The position numbers and the translations under genes were made by a program. DNA of 64,000 nt from Opisthorchis felineus (taxonomy: Eukaryota; Platyhelminthes; Trematoda; Opisthorchiida; Opisthorchiidae), in assembly GCA_004794785.1 (NCBI GenBank), contig SJOL01008988.1, positions 192,578 through 256,577 on the forward strand, in the 5' to 3' direction. Every line of letters starts with the position of its first letter. Within the stretch, counting starts at the first letter, position 1. Below are positions 24,801 through 37,602 of this stretch, piece by piece. Below the pieces are notes generated by a model, which searched no databases, had not been told where the DNA came from, and was given only the letters and a program-made list of their open reading frames with translations.

Positions 24801-25294
24801 TGAAACTGATGGTTTTATTACGGTGCCTAAAGAGATTAAAGTAGAATGACAAAATCTGATTGTTTTCGTAGTATTACAGTATTGTTCGAACTTTCGAAAG
24901 CAAGAAGGTCAACAATATTGGTTAACACCCATAGCCTGAAAAGTCCTCAGCGGAAAGAGAAGCAAAACGATCCAGTCTTAGGAAGCAAACGATATTAATA
25001 GCTCTCACTGGTGCACTTCCTCATGCTACAGCAGTATCCGATTTTCTATGTGGAGGGCAAAGTTTTGCATGTAAAATGGCACCATTATCGGTAGAAAAGT
25101 TAGCACTTGTAGCACACAACCAAGCCACCAGTGGTTTGTGAAGCCCGGTGATTCGCTGAAACCCGTTAAGAAGACAACTAATCACCAGAAGCCGATGGTA
25201 AGAAGCCTGCGAACGCTTCAGAAGCGCTGTCTGAAATTACCATGTCTCTGGACCTGCACTTACCAACAGGACCATATAAATCTTATTGTCTTTT

Positions 25295-25375
25295 GGCCGT
25301 CGACCAGGTGGTAGCTGATCTGTTCACCGAGCTAAGCAATTGAGCATTCGAGTAAGCATCATCAGCATGCGGTTA
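25295..25375 (-). repeat. Family F left arm fragment
   Basis: GTAGCTGATCTGTTCACCGA and GCTAAGCAATTGAGC match other left arms; the GTTTC core is lost. Confidence 0.4.
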
Positions 25376-26496
25376 GGTTGGTAATTCCTTCACTTCTGCT
25401 TGTGTTTATGTATTTTCCGAAGAGTAGTTGCTGTCTGAGAGGTGATTGGCTGTTTGAAGATCGATTAGTGCGTAATTTGATTGGTCCCTTCGGGATTTGG
25501 GTTGCGTCGTGGTCTGTCTACCCTTTTTGTCACACTACCAAAGTTGCGACTCCAAGAAACCTGAAGTGGTTCACACACCATAGTATCCCTCAGTAAATAT
25601 CAAGAAGTACTTTTGTAGGGAATACCTCTTGGAGCATGACTAGAAACTTTGTGGGTTGCGAAGACCATATAAAAGGGCGACAGGAGAGGTTGTGAACGAT
25701 TTCCCATGCGGTGTTACCACTCCTTCCTCATCTTTTAACTTCGAAATGATGTTATTTGGTTGATTTTCAATCAGGATTCTCCGGTGGTTTTGCGGGATCT
25801 TTGCCATCCTAATCATTACCCCATCAACCATAAATTTTTACCAAAAGATCGAGGAGCACGTCTGTGCGGGGTACCGCTGTTCAGTATAGGATTCTGGATA
25901 GCCCTGAATAAATTCTCCTATGCCGACAAGACTGCAGATTCAACGAGCGTGATACGGACAAATTTCTAGAGCATATCACCGAACACAAAACTGCTGGCAT
26001 TAGCCGACTGATTAAAAAAATGCTTCTAGAATAAAGAACGGGACAGAGATTTTTGGACGTTTTCACTCCAACACGTGCTGCTCAGAGCAGCAAACATAGA
26101 AACAGGAAAAAAACTGAAAATCAGGCGTCGGTTCGGATATAACTTAACTGCTGAACGCGACGTGGATAATCTTCATAGGGGTTAACAACAAAGTAGGAAT
26201 TGTCTGTCTACTTCATCAAATCTCCTGATACACATGTAGGATTACTTGTAATCAGTGGACCTTCAAATCCTGACCACAGACAGCAGCACGCACTTTTTAG
26301 CCAATCATGTGATCAGGGGGACAAAGAATTTACGTGGATGCTGATTCGACCAAAGTTTGACAAAGAGTAACACCCTTGAGAGATTCACTCCTCCATACAA
26401 TGCTTCATTGCACTTTGGCGAGGACCTCTGATTTAATTTAATTTAATTAAACCCAGTGGAGCGGTGTCTACGTGTGGACATGCTGTATAAGTTTTG

Positions 26497-26845
26497 CTAA
26501 ACTAATCCAGCCAACTCGGGGAAAAGTTTCATGAATTGTAAAAGCGAAGTTTTTAGTTTCAAACAACAGTCACTGAGATATTGTCTCATCCGGTTTAGGT
26601 ATCGCTGTAGGTGTACCAGAAAAGCACTCAGCGAATAACCATTAGACTTGTTGTCATCCGTGAATCCCTTCGTCACTGCCACGAACAACAAGTTGGTTGC
26701 CATAGTGTGCTCAGCGCTCTGCACCGTATGAAGATGTACCTTAGCAACAGCAAATACTACTTGGTCGCCCAATTTTTGTCCACAGGCTTCACATGGATGA
26801 CGAAGGTCAGACACGACACGTTCCTGCTGACTTGAACAGAACGAT
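26497..26845 (-). CDS. Candidate terminal exon, unknown protein
   Basis: Minus-strand frame ending at a TAG at 26497-26499. The likely acceptor TCGTTCTGTTCAAGTCAG ends near 26834. About 110 residues of natural-looking composition, with CEACGQK (a single CX2C) near the start and a leucine-rich helical end, HLQRYLNRMRQYLSDCCLKL. No family recognised; no AATAAA follows (AATTAAA at about 26440). Could be a chance open frame. Confidence 0.25.
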
Positions 26846-27474
26846 TTTGTTTTATCCCCCCAACTATGCTGCAATTCTGTCTAAGACTTTCAGCAATTTC
26901 CAACATCTTACTTGCTTCAGTTTGGGATCGATAAGTTAATTTTATCCCACGTACCAATTGTCTTTGTTTCACAATAGGAGTTGCGTGCATGTTTTTTATA
27001 TTTCTGAAAGTACAATGAACAAAACGTACCTTTCAGGTGGGTTGTCGGCCTTTTTGATCACAAGTACTTCCCTGATGTTTAATTTCCGACTCAACAGTCG
27101 TGGCACTAACGCACCTACCAACGAAAAATTGCAGAAAACGGTCAGGAGGAAATTCTCCGGAGGAGTTGTGAACCTAAAGAATCAGACCCAAACCCAGCAC
27201 GGATTCTTGTAGCTTTCCGATAAGCACACTTTTGGTGACCTCTGCTCATTCACACTGACTGGTCAAACTCTTGAAGGACACCCAACATTGATTTATCCTG
27301 CTATTAGTCTAAGACCTGACTAGTTGGTTCCTTCTCTTCATTGAATCCCGATCAATCTTGCGACCTAGTCGCTTGAGCTTGGTATCAGATACGAAAGTGT
27401 GATGAGCAGTAGTTCTACTGATCGTTTCCCAAAACATTTCTGAAATTCTTCTGGGGGTTGTCAGAACGGAATAC

Positions 27475-27822
27475 ACCATTCATATGCTTCCTAAAATTCT
27501 TCGACAGCCCACGATCGGTTTCCCCGCTCTTGATCTTCATCAGATAGGAGCAGTCCCGCAGTTTCTTTGCTCTTCACGTTCTACTTGTACCCAAATTGAA
27601 CGTTGAACCTCCCAGAAAGCGAAGCTGGTCATGGGCTGTCGAACACTAGTGCGATACGTCTAGACACTGTGCCGTGATGTCTTAGATGTCGTATTCACTG
27701 AACCATGAGACGGTCTTTGTGCGGCACATTCAGTTGCCGAACAACAACATAGACGAGAGATTCAGCTATGATTCAGTCTTGTCTCCGGTTAAAACCAAAT
27801 TAGTGTGCAAATCATTTTCTGG
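27475..27822 (-). repeat. HH repeat (B' ... A')
   Basis: Inverted B at 27480-27600 with CUGAUGA, GAAAC and GTGGGC kept, but stem II not complementary and the triplet changed to ATC. A short forward-B scrap follows at 27620-27650, then inverted A at 27690-27815. Confidence 0.6.
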
Positions 27823-30267
27823 GAGCTACAGAAAGTGAACAAGGCAGTCATATTTAGGTGAATCGCCACGTTTTTATGTGTACTGAAAATTCCGCCTTTC
27901 ACCCTCCCAGTTCCGCTCCACTGTCCACTCGTAACTCACCTCTCTCATTCATATTGCAATTTGGCTATCCTCATCTTGCCTCATCACGCAGCTAACAGCA
28001 GTGTCCGGATGCAATTGCTTCTGGGTAAGATTTTTTGCATCGCCCACTTTGTTCTTCTCATCTCGGCCTCGTGGAATCCTTCCTTATGCTGTTTGACTTT
28101 CCGTATCATGGTAGTGAAGTTTGATGTCATTGAAAAGTTTTATCCAGGTTGGTAGCGTTCACAATATGCGCGACTGCCCATAAGTGATCCAACTCATCGG
28201 TGATAGCTCCCTTCTCCTGCATCCTATGGTGAAAAGTAGAGGAACACTAACAGATGCTTTATCCTTTTGGAAAACCGTAGGTTCTGTATATCAGCTAATC
28301 TGTGAGATGCTTTACACATGAAGCTTCCCCTATGATATTGTGACTACTTCAGTGGTCATCCAAAGGTGACAGATCAGTGATATGATTAACGTACCCTTAA
28401 TCTCGGTGTAGTATCATGCATTTATCACTCACACAGCCCACCTCACGTGATGGCTGCAATTCCAAATTACAAGTTATCGAGGGAAGGTCCTTGATTCTTG
28501 GAAGAATTGATTTCGCTGTCAAGGGGTCTACTTATGTTATAATTTACAGCGCATATAATGGGGGTCCACTTCGAGGAACTCTGAATTGTCTGCCCAATGG
28601 CGTGTGCCTTTTTGGGAGGGTGACAAATTTGAAAAACTTCCGACATATTTGATATTCATTTGAAGCAACCCAGTTGTATAACCTCGACAGCTGTTCCGCT
28701 ACGCAGGGAGATAATAGTTTATTAGCCTACCGAATCTCTCAGCTGTTTAATCTAGAGTAAAAAACATCTGTCCCCTCCCCCAAGCCAGTCATAAACGAGG
28801 ACTGTAAAAGGAAACAGATTTGCGAGCAAGGTACATTCTACAACAATTTAATCTCATAACAAGGGCAAAATATTTTATTTTACACCCACGACGAAGTTCG
28901 CTGTTGGAGATATCGATCGATTCTCGTCACTCATAAAATGAGTGTGATGTGGAGCAACTGTGTCCAGCAACCTCTCACGGGCTATTGAGAAGACTTGCAT
29001 ACAATGTGTATGCATGTTCGTCCGTTAGTTATATTTTTTACTACATGTGTGGATGATGAACACTACTCAGAGAGGAGAACGCACTAATCCGTGTACTATA
29101 ATTCTTTGTTCTTTGTAACCCTCCACATCGCTGGCCTCACATAGCCTCAAATTAGTATTTGAAGGTTCCTTTCCTTTTTCTAGATCCTTCTAGATCTGTT
29201 TAACATATAAAGAAATGAATCTCTCCGCCTTTCTCCCTTTACTTTGTGAAACTGAAGTCACTCTCTTAAAAGTAACTGATAGCGTACAGTTTCTCTTCTG
29301 TCTGTGTTTGTGGAAGCGCTATTGGGTGGCTTTGGCTTCCTGTTACGTCTTCATTTGTATAGCTTATCTGGAAGTATCTAATCCCTCCAACCTGAATGGT
29401 TATCGGAAAGCCCGTTTATTGGTCTGTTTTGAAGCTGCTCTGAGTTGTGCTCTGACTTGGTTGTGTTGAATTGGTTTGCTGTAGCCCTCTGCCTTTTTCA
29501 GCAGATTCCACTTCGACTTGATTGGCTTTCTGGGTGTGTTTTAGTTTGTGAAAGCCCCACGATTCTCGCACCACTCCTAATTTAGGAGCCGCAAGATAAA
29601 TCCTCGCCTAACCGCCTTCAACAAAGCCAAGAGGACCTGTACTGTCTCTGCTGAGCCTTGATAGCTCTGCATGCTTTAGGGCTAAGAAGCACTAGAATCT
29701 CGAACAATATCAGTCAGTCCATTAAGCTAACACTGAACGACAGCTGGATGAGCAGCAAGGTGTTCAAGCTCGTGAACTTCATGTTCACTCATTGTTGTCA
29801 TACCGCAGACAACCGGATTCACTGTGACCTGCTTGCGTATGAACAATCATCAGATTGAGAAATAGTTTTCATGTCTCACCACTCTAGTCAAAGAAAAGTC
29901 TGTCAGGTGCTTTAACCGTACAGGAAATTGATGTAGCAATACAGTGCGTTGAAAAATTACCGCTAATACACTACTGGTTGCTCATAAAATCCATTTTCCA
30001 ACCCCCATTTCGATTTAAAAACAATGAAGCAAGCATGAATTCCATGAATTGGAATAACCACCTTTAACGAACCGTTTTTGGCTTTAGAAAAAGGCGAAAA
30101 AAGAAGAAAGGAGACCACATTCCTTGTTTTAGCTGATTTGAAGGAAAAGTGTGGAGTAAAATCTACCAGTATACACTATTCGCAAGTGGTAACCTGACCG
30201 ACATATCCTTGAGACGGGCACATCACTAGTCAAGAAAAACCTGTTCCTCGACGTATACAGTGGAAAG
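27823..30267. other. No recognised feature
   Basis: Several frames of 60-85 codons (for example 29215-29469, Cys/Leu-rich) lack splice signals and similarity that I can recognise. Confidence 0.4.
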
Positions 30268-30462
30268 ATCGACAAATGCAGTCATTTGCATACCAATTTG
30301 ATTCCCACCGGAGACTCACCTGAAACCCAATTGAATCCCTCTTTGATGAGTTTATTCTTCAGTATAAAAAACAAGGTTAACATGAAACTCGGGGACTGCG
30401 GTTACCTGATGAGCCAGCCCCAAGAAGGGTGAAACCGATCGTGTGTTGTCGAAGTAGCGTAG
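30268..30462 (+). repeat. HH repeat (partial A, then B)
   Basis: The first 75 bases of A (from CAAATGCAGTCATTTGCAT) are joined, without the GATATTC centre, to B, which contains the degenerate ribozyme at 30400-30446. Confidence 0.6.
30400..30446 (+). ncRNA. Degenerate hammerhead ribozyme copy
   Basis: CUGAUGAG (30406-30413) and GAAAC (30431-30435) are retained, with the cleavage triplet ATC (30438-30440). Stem II has gained about four bases (a GCCA duplication), and stem I is reduced to about three pairs because the 3' strand reads GTGTGT in place of GTGGGC. Probably slow or inactive. Confidence 0.5.
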
Positions 30463-31117
30463 CGTGTTACGTCTGTATAATGTAACGTGATACGTGTTAC
30501 GTCCATAGTGGAAAGATATTAAATTCGATATATCATTTCTTTTTTCATTCGTACTTATCGTTTGCATATTCACCTTGTGAGTGATGCACTCAATGGTAAT
30601 TGTTCGTACGAGTTAAACGGCTACCCCATTTGGGCTAAATTCATTTAACCCTTGAAGTACCACATTTGAAAGGTGACGGGGATATATGATATTGATGAAT
30701 CCTCGCAAGCTATACAAACCGCCGTTGTTGAACAATGAGTTTGTTCAAACAAACTCCAAATGCATCCCATTCGGTGCTTCAATTGGCCGGGAAAATGACC
30801 TAAGGTTTTGAAGGCTCACTCGAACAGAATGGTAATGTGAGTCTACCTGGAAGATTGAACAGAGAATTTTATGCCAACAGTGAGGCTTTTCTTGACTGAG
30901 GACATACAGAAGTAGATGAGCTATGGCGTTTTCTTCACTGTAGATATTTAACGGTCTTCCGAGAAGACGGCATGTCCAACCGGACAAATCTTTGCGATCA
31001 AGGCGCAACATGACAGAAGGTTAAATGCCGATGATGTAACTCATTTCTGCGCTGTGGAGCAGCTGGCGCCTTGAAATGAGTTAGGGTTCTCAGTTTAACC
31101 TCACTTTCGTAAACAAA

Positions 31118-31235
31118 ACCTGATGATGTTCATGATCGTGGTAACGATGACGCTGATGAAGATGATCATGACAACGACTATGACGATGACAATGTTGAAG
31201 GTGAGGACGGGAACGACTGTCACTTTAGTTATGAT
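31118..31235 (+). repeat. Degenerate (GAT/GAC)n-like tract
   Basis: GATGATGTTCATGATCGTGG, ACGATGACGCTGATGAAGAT, GACTATGACGATGACAATG and similar: an old triplet array. The open frame across it is Met/Thr-rich and not credible as a protein. Confidence 0.6.
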
Positions 31236-31604
31236 GATGGTGCAGGTGGCTGGAAATGTACCGAATTCCTGGAGTAACGGTGCGTGTACTACTGAAGGAA
31301 CATGCTAGCAGCGTTTGGTTTGGTGTCAAAGCTCGGTCCCTGCATCTGATGAAAGGTCAGTATGGAAATTATGCAACCACTTGGCAATACTTGCTCATTA
31401 TTGATTACTATTCAGAGAACGTCCAGAAAAGTTCTAGAGGATGCTTGAGAGTGTTCACGTTTTAAGAACTCTGTGCAAAGGTGATTTTCGGTTTCGTGTC
31501 TAATAGCTTGTGACGGCTTAATTCATGTTGGCCAATAAACATCTCCGTACTGAGGGGAGTTCTTCATTTCACTGGTAGTTCGCGGCGTTCGTTCGTGTTT
31601 GATC

Positions 31605-31690
31605 AGGTCGTCGTTGATCTTTTTGCTGAGCCTGGAAATCTGCTCGCAAGCTGATCATCCACGGATGACGACGGTGGTGGTGATGACGCT
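31605..31690 (-). repeat. Family F left arm fragment, decayed
   Basis: TCGTTGATCTTTTTGCTGAG and CTGCTCGCAAGCTGATCATC resemble the left arm at 18200-18290. Weak match by eye. Confidence 0.3.
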
Positions 31691-33249
31691 TGTAATGCTG
31701 TTTTTAGTCAGCTCACTGTGATATCACGAGATCATACAAACTTTGGCACCTCATCTTCATTTTAGATTTCTGGTCGCTATTCTCCGTACGTTCTTTATCT
31801 TCGAACTAACAGTCCGCATACCGGAACACCTCTATAAAGTTCGGGCGGTTAGCGCAGTTTTTCGATTATTCGTTTGCCCAGTGGATTTTATCACAACTGT
31901 GCGTACGTGCTCACTTGCGTACGGCGCACGCATCACTGCATGGAGAGCTTCGATGGTACTGTCTTCCCCAGGATGTGTGTCACCCACATCAAATTAATCA
32001 CCTCGTCAATCGGGCACTACAATACATCAGTGCAAATAAGTTGGACGATCCAAAGTACACCGCATATCTATTTGCTCTAGCGATTTGAAACGGCAGACTA
32101 TCTAAGCTGCATGGGAGAGCATGCTGAGATAGTAGTCTCTGTTGACATACCGCCGCATTTGCTGAAACAAATCCTTTCTATAAGCTGCAACTGCCGCCAG
32201 AATGCGATGAAGGACAGCCTATAAAAGGAATTAAGCCTTACGTTCGCCTTCCGTGACCGTTCTCGACAGCGGGAGTCAAACAATCCTGTCGACTGCAGTT
32301 CCAAAGTTAGACTGCAGCATGCTTTAGCAGTAAACTTAAGAGTTTCATGAATAAGATGACAAACATTACTGGTTTTTCGGGAGATGTTAGGCTTTCTCCG
32401 GAAGCCTCGACTTCAATCCGCCAGCTTCAAATAACGGGTAACAATCAGCTTTGGAACTGTTCGAAACACGGAAAGTTGTTGGTTCATTGCGCTGAGTAAT
32501 GAGAGAAGCCTTGTAATGTGACTTAAAACTTGAGGAACTTGGCCCCTCATATGGTTTCCTTACAGGTTGTTCCATGTTTTCAGCCTATGGGTAAGACTGC
32601 TTAGCACCATCAGACCAAGAACATGGGCTGATATACAAAGGGCGAAGTTCAGGTCAACTGGCTGCCATTATCCTGTGGCAGTCAACAGTTCTACTGTGGT
32701 GTGAAATTAGATAACACCAGGGCAATTAGGGCAGACGAAGTCGTGGTAAGACATGCAACGGAAGGCTGCAACACCTGAACGTTATTTCAGCTGACACGGA
32801 GACCAACCGATACCTGATTAACACCTTTGATATTAGAAACGGGCATACAAAGTGAACCTCCGCCAGTATTTTGATCTTTCGCAGCCGGAGTGGGTACCGG
32901 CTGAAAGTACAGCAAGATACGATCATAGACCAATCGACGTTCTTTCACCGCGCTGGTAGTCACCCACAAAACTAGAATAAGTGTGTTTAAATCATTATCA
33001 TCGTCTCAAAAAGTGGAGTTTTACTAGTTCTAACCTGATGTGACGCAGGAAACTGGCGGGAAAGTTGTTCCCCACTCACGAAACTCTCAGACAGAGCCGC
33101 AGAGGTTAGCTCATCTTCGGTCGCCCGTCAAGCTTCTTTATCCATCAAATTTACGTACCAACAGAATAGTCCAATATACCCTATCACGCACATTGCGGTT
33201 TAAAACGAATCCGATCCCATTTATTTAAGCACAATGAACTGATATAGAC

Positions 33250-33485
33250 GTAATATACTACTCATAAGGTCGCTAAAAACTCTTCGACTGCCCACGACCG
33301 GTTTCGCCCTTCTCGGGGCTCATCAGGTAGACGCAGTTCCCGAGTTTTTGTCAACCTTATGTTCTACTTGAACCCAAATTGTACGAACTCAGTCAAACGC
33401 GCTCATTAAAACTTATAAACACAATAAACGAGAGATTCAGCTGGATTCCAGGTGAGTCTCCCGTCAAGACCAAATTGGTGTATTT
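33250..33485 (-). repeat. HH repeat (B' then A'), with intact ribozyme
   Basis: Inverted B from about 33255 to 33400, containing the hammerhead, then about 25 bases of unrelated DNA, then the outer half of inverted A (33420-33485) ending in TGGTGTATTTCGAC. The inner half of A, including the GATATTC centre, is missing. Confidence 0.75.
33290..33332 (-). ncRNA. Intact type I hammerhead ribozyme core
   Basis: Read on the minus strand: GTCTAC (33332-33327), CUGAUGAG, stem II GCCC/GGGC with a CGAGAA loop, GAAAC, short stem III, GGTC, then GTGGGC (33295-33290), which pairs with GTCTAC over six bases with two G-U wobbles. No core position is mutated. It lies in block B of the HH repeat at 33250-33485, whose block A follows in the inverted relative orientation. 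Together with the copy at 20511 it shows that the core is the family consensus and not a chance match. Confidence 0.82.
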
Positions 33486-33849
33486 CGACAATAAACTTCT
33501 GTGAAAAGGCTAATCCTTAAACATGAAAACTGTCCAGTTCCTCTGACTTCCAAACCGAGGACAGGAACTCGGTAGGTAAATCCACATCCTGACCTTGCTG
33601 ATGATTGCAGCTGCAAGTCGGAACACAACCGGAGCCAACTCTGTCTTTTCCAGATAGCGGAAAGACGAATAAAAAACTCGGGTACACGTTTTTACAGGAG
33701 GCCAATAGAGTATGAAAGTGTACGTTGTTCTCCGTCCCCAGGTACACGGGCCTGACAGTCTTTTTGACATGGAATTCTTGTGTGACCTACTGACTGAGAT
33801 AACTTCATCTGAGATGATTACACTCCAGCCTGTCATGTATCAGACTTAA

Positions 33850-34050
33850 TAATATACTAATAAATAATCATTCAGCTGTGGCACACTTTCGGCGTCAAGC
33901 TGCCATGCCACGCGAAAGAAGCACGATGGCTAAAAGACTGCCCGAGCCGAGACAGGAACAGCCGAGATATCGGGGTCGGGGTTCGAACCATGGGCCTTTT
34001 GGCTGGTAATTTAGCGGCTTGACCACTGAGTTGTCTCCAGCTTATAAGAA
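33850..34050 (-). repeat. SINE-1 (tRNA-derived) copy
   Basis: On the minus strand: A box GACAACTCAGTGGTCAAG, B box GGTTCGAACCC, the body with the CATGGCAGCTTGA motif, and an ATTATTTATTA-type tail at 33850. Confidence 0.75.
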
Positions 34051-36309
34051 CGCAGTACCTGGCAACAAGGAGCTAAATGTAAGAGACCACTGAAGTCAAA
34101 CACCGTCCCGCATATACAGCATGCTGCCTCGCATCTGCCTGGCACTGAGTCTTTTAGTACGATGGCTCAAGAATCGATCTTTGGCGGCCGCCATAGTTTG
34201 GACCAGGCTGCGTTTTACTCGGTTTTACTGCGGTTTTACTCGCGAGTAGAGTGGACCACTAATCCATCCAGTGCCTACACTAAATTCCCCAAGCAATCAT
34301 ATCCTATCGTAATTCATAGCGTGAGCTTTTGTTACTGTCCTCTATTTTTTGCCTCCGACCTTGTTCCTTCCGGCTTAAACGGGTTAAAGTTTGCTCATGC
34401 TTTTCCCAACCCTACTTTGCGCATCTCATTTGTGTTTTTCACTACACCGCCTAGGACCTTATTGACCCAAAACGGCAGGTAAATCCCAGAACGGATATTG
34501 TGCCTGCCTACCTATGCCCCCGCATTTCCGCATAAACCAACGGTATCCCATAACAACTAACTAGCCGTATTACCTCTGAGTTGGACCATTAGACTGAAGT
34601 TGTAATCGCTTTTTCGTTGTCTGACCTTCCCATTTTATTTGTACTGCCCTTAATCTAATTTCGGGAACACACAAAGTGCCCTCAAGCAAGATTGCTCATG
34701 AGTAGGCTGTTTGGTCACATCCAAAGGAACCATGCGCTAACTCGGTGGCCCACCTAGTGTCACTGCACACTCGAGGCCTTGAGAAGTGGATGGGTCTCAT
34801 TGGGGTCTGTTAGACACACACTGTTGCGTGGTCCTTGGCTTTCACGTTGACCCATGCTACCTAAAGGACGCGCTAGGCCCATACAGCGCGTACAGCCCGT
34901 ACAGCCCATACACGGAATTTCGCACTATACATCTTCCATCTCAGCCACCAACCCATATATTCTGGTGGTTCTATAATCCTGAAATGTATTTCAACCACCT
35001 CTACAGAGTAAGTCCACTGTTGAGGTTTATAATGGACAAATAAACTGTATCAACGGACACATGTGTGCTATACTCACGTAAATATGTTCCGCACAATGAG
35101 CCAGTCAGATATCCACTGAGATCATGCGACACGATGCACATTTACGACTAATTTGTAAGGTTGGGGTGACAACAAATGAGGTCATAGTGGCTAACGCGAA
35201 AGTGACTGATCCCAAATAAATAGGTGAGTTTGTCTCAAAAAAGTAACGTCATTGCTTTCACGCATCCCTTTTGATGACAGAATGATAGATGGAGCAGTCG
35301 TCTTTGCTACTTCGAGTGCGTTTTTGCACATGACTTTCAGACCATTAGACGGCACCCGAAAAATCACTCTAAACGATTGAACGGTTTGCTGTTCAACTGG
35401 TCACGTGTTTAGCTTCTGAGGTTTGAATGCAGGAATAGTGACCGAGTGTTGCGACCCCCATGGTTTGCAGAATACTCGCAAACAAAGGAATAGATTAGCC
35501 TTAAAAATCGAGGACTGGCGATGGGGCTTTTTGATTTATGTTGATCAGGTGCGTATATGCATTATGGATTGTGTAGCACTGAATGTCCTTCGCATAGAAG
35601 TCAGTGACAGTCAGCGACAGTCTCTGTACAGTTCTGTACGGCCACAGATCTTCAACTGCTTCGTTCGTTTCAACTGGCCGATATGTGTCCCGAATGGTGC
35701 ACCAAATTATGCCTAAGTTCAAAGCATTTCGGTAGGCTGAATGCACTTCATACAACATCAGCAACTAAGTCTGCGTTATCGCCTTTACCCTCCTCCTCAC
35801 TGTTGGTAGAGACGTTTGATTTTTCCCACGAGCTATGATATTCTGACCGGTATCACATCGTACATTAAAGGAACAAGCCACAAAAGTCTGAGTGTTTCCC
35901 CCTTGAGCTAGATTCCCTAGAATTTCTGCATTCTGGGGGACCAAGAAATGCTGATTTATCGGATGGGGTAATCTTATCCTCTCATTCGAAATAGAAAAAA
36001 AACTGAACATAAACTTGCTCGACTAACCTGTCTGCAGTGGATTTTGTTTGATTTCATTGCAGTCACCTCTCTGCTTTCCGATCAGCCACACTGCCCAGTA
36101 TAACGGAGCAGACAAAACTGAGTTTTTGTTGCAGTAATGTTGTCCTTTGTTCATGCGAACGACATTCGCTGACCACATCTAAGCTGAATTCGCACGCAGC
36201 GGTTAACAAACCTAACGAAAGATGCATTCAGATCAATAAATGAGAAAGGCGATTTTCCAGACTGAAAATTCATCACCAAACCCCAACCCATATTTCACCG
36301 CCGCCGTCA
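34051..36309. other. No recognised feature except a minisatellite
   Basis: Contains the 9-bp minisatellite at 34878-34913. Open frames of about 85-106 codons (34162-34482, 34786-35043, 35423-35716) have no recognised domain. Confidence 0.4.
34878..34913 (+). repeat. 9-bp minisatellite (CGTACAGCC)
   Basis: About four imperfect units: CCATACAGCG, CGTACAGCC, CGTACAGCC, CATACAC. Confidence 0.75.
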
Positions 36310-37102
36310 TTACATACAGAGTAGACACGATGCACCTGCACGGTGGAATACCTATGGCGGCAAAGCGGTATATCCCTCAATTTCAGGGACCATGTGTACC
36401 AGGATAGAGTAAGGGTTGTTTTGCTGTATGGCCGTAAGACGTATTCTCTGTCAGCAACCGAAATGAGGTTCCATAACCAATGTCTTGGAACAATCGATCG
36501 CCTAGGCTTGTGCCGGAGAATTAGCAACCGGACAACCAGAAAACGAGTGTTCATTTGTGCAATGGGGACTTCAGTCGTAAAGTGTGTCCAGCACCAGAAG
36601 CGGTGATGTTTTGGACATGTATTGAGCATGCCGAATCATCGTTTGCCGAAAAGTGTGCTTGATGCTTCCCGTCCCAAATTTTAGAGTGACGCAAGCAGGT
36701 AGGTAAAAAAATTTTGACTTGGCGGGAGGGTATTGAGAAGATAATGAAAGTTCTGGGTGCTGTTGGTCCGACTTGCCTTCCAGGATGGAAATTGCGTGAT
36801 CCCCCGTATACCTGGTTGGAGGGGCTGCAAGATATGGCTGCTAATCGATGTCAGCGCCCTTAATGTTGTCAGTTTGTATCCACATTGTCTGAATGAGTGT
36901 CTAGAGGTGTGGGCACTTCGGAATGATTGTGGTGGGCTAGCACTAAGTCGCCTCCCCATCCACTTTCATTCTTTTCTTCGCAATAAGGCTTTCAAATGAA
37001 TTATGGTTGGATGGCAGCGAAGCGTCGTTGTCGAACGCTGATTTGACGATGTCAATGATGATGATGTTGATGGTGGTGATGATGATGATGATGATGACGA
37101 TG
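36310..37102 (+). mobile_element. RTE-like LINE, 5'-truncated 3' end with (GAT)n tail
   Basis: Plus-strand frames contain VLLYGRKTYSLSATEMR, then CFGHVLSMPNHRLPKSVLD, then LPGW and LQDMAANRCQ-like motifs in shifted frames. This order (LLYGxETW, GHVLRMPxHRLP, LPGWxxRD, WLExLxDMAxNR) is the C-terminal region of RTE-type reverse transcriptases. Several frameshifts and stops show it is dead. The sequence runs into (GAT)n at 37052-37102, which I take as the element's 3' tail. The RT domain itself is missing. Confidence 0.7.
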
Positions 37103-37479
37103 AGCATTCATCACAAGGCAGGTAGTTGTGGCCTCCAAGCCTCAAGACTGAAGCTGTCCGAATCGTCGACTGATTGAACCCTCCAAATCACTTGCACCGG
37201 TTCATCGATCTCTCGCAGCTGTGTTCACCTCCACCGCGGGTAGCATTGGTTTGTTCGACCTAACCCTTTCTCTCAAAAGGCGCTATTCAGCCACTCGGCG
37301 GAATGGTTCAAACACGACGGCGCTGAGTGTAATTGGTTTATAATGAGCATTTGTGCTACTAACGATTGTTCTCCAAACTTTTCTAAAACTGCTGTGTTTG
37401 ATTGCTGTCTCAACCGCCACATCACTCTCATGCTCTTGAAAAGTTATTACCAGAAAGTTGCTTATCCGTGGGAAAACGT

Positions 37480-37602
37480 TGGAACTAACTGAAAAGTTTG
37501 GTCAACACTCTGTGGATTTATTGTTGGACGTTGTTTCGCCTTTGACACAAACGATTCTTCTGGACAAGTGAGCAGATTACCGGGTTGGCTGAGTTTCAAG
37601 TC
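37480..37602 (-). repeat. Family G terminal repeat, solo copy
   Basis: AAAAGTTTGGTCAACACTCT, GGATTTATTGTTGGACG, TTTCGCCTTTGACACAAACG and GGACAAGTGAGCAGATTACC align with the arm at 60342-60448. CTGACGA is changed to CAGAAGA. Confidence 0.55.

Noticed and set aside
25925..26040. Possible GIY-YIG-like string (EHITEHKTAGISRLIKKM)
   Set aside because: Too short, lacks the upstream GIY/YIG strands, and no family G repeat flanks it.
33510..33836. Minus-strand frames of 76 and 108 codons beside an HH repeat
   Set aside because: Composition is plausible in one frame (ending in WKSEELDSFHV) but there are no clear splice or poly(A) signals and no known family.
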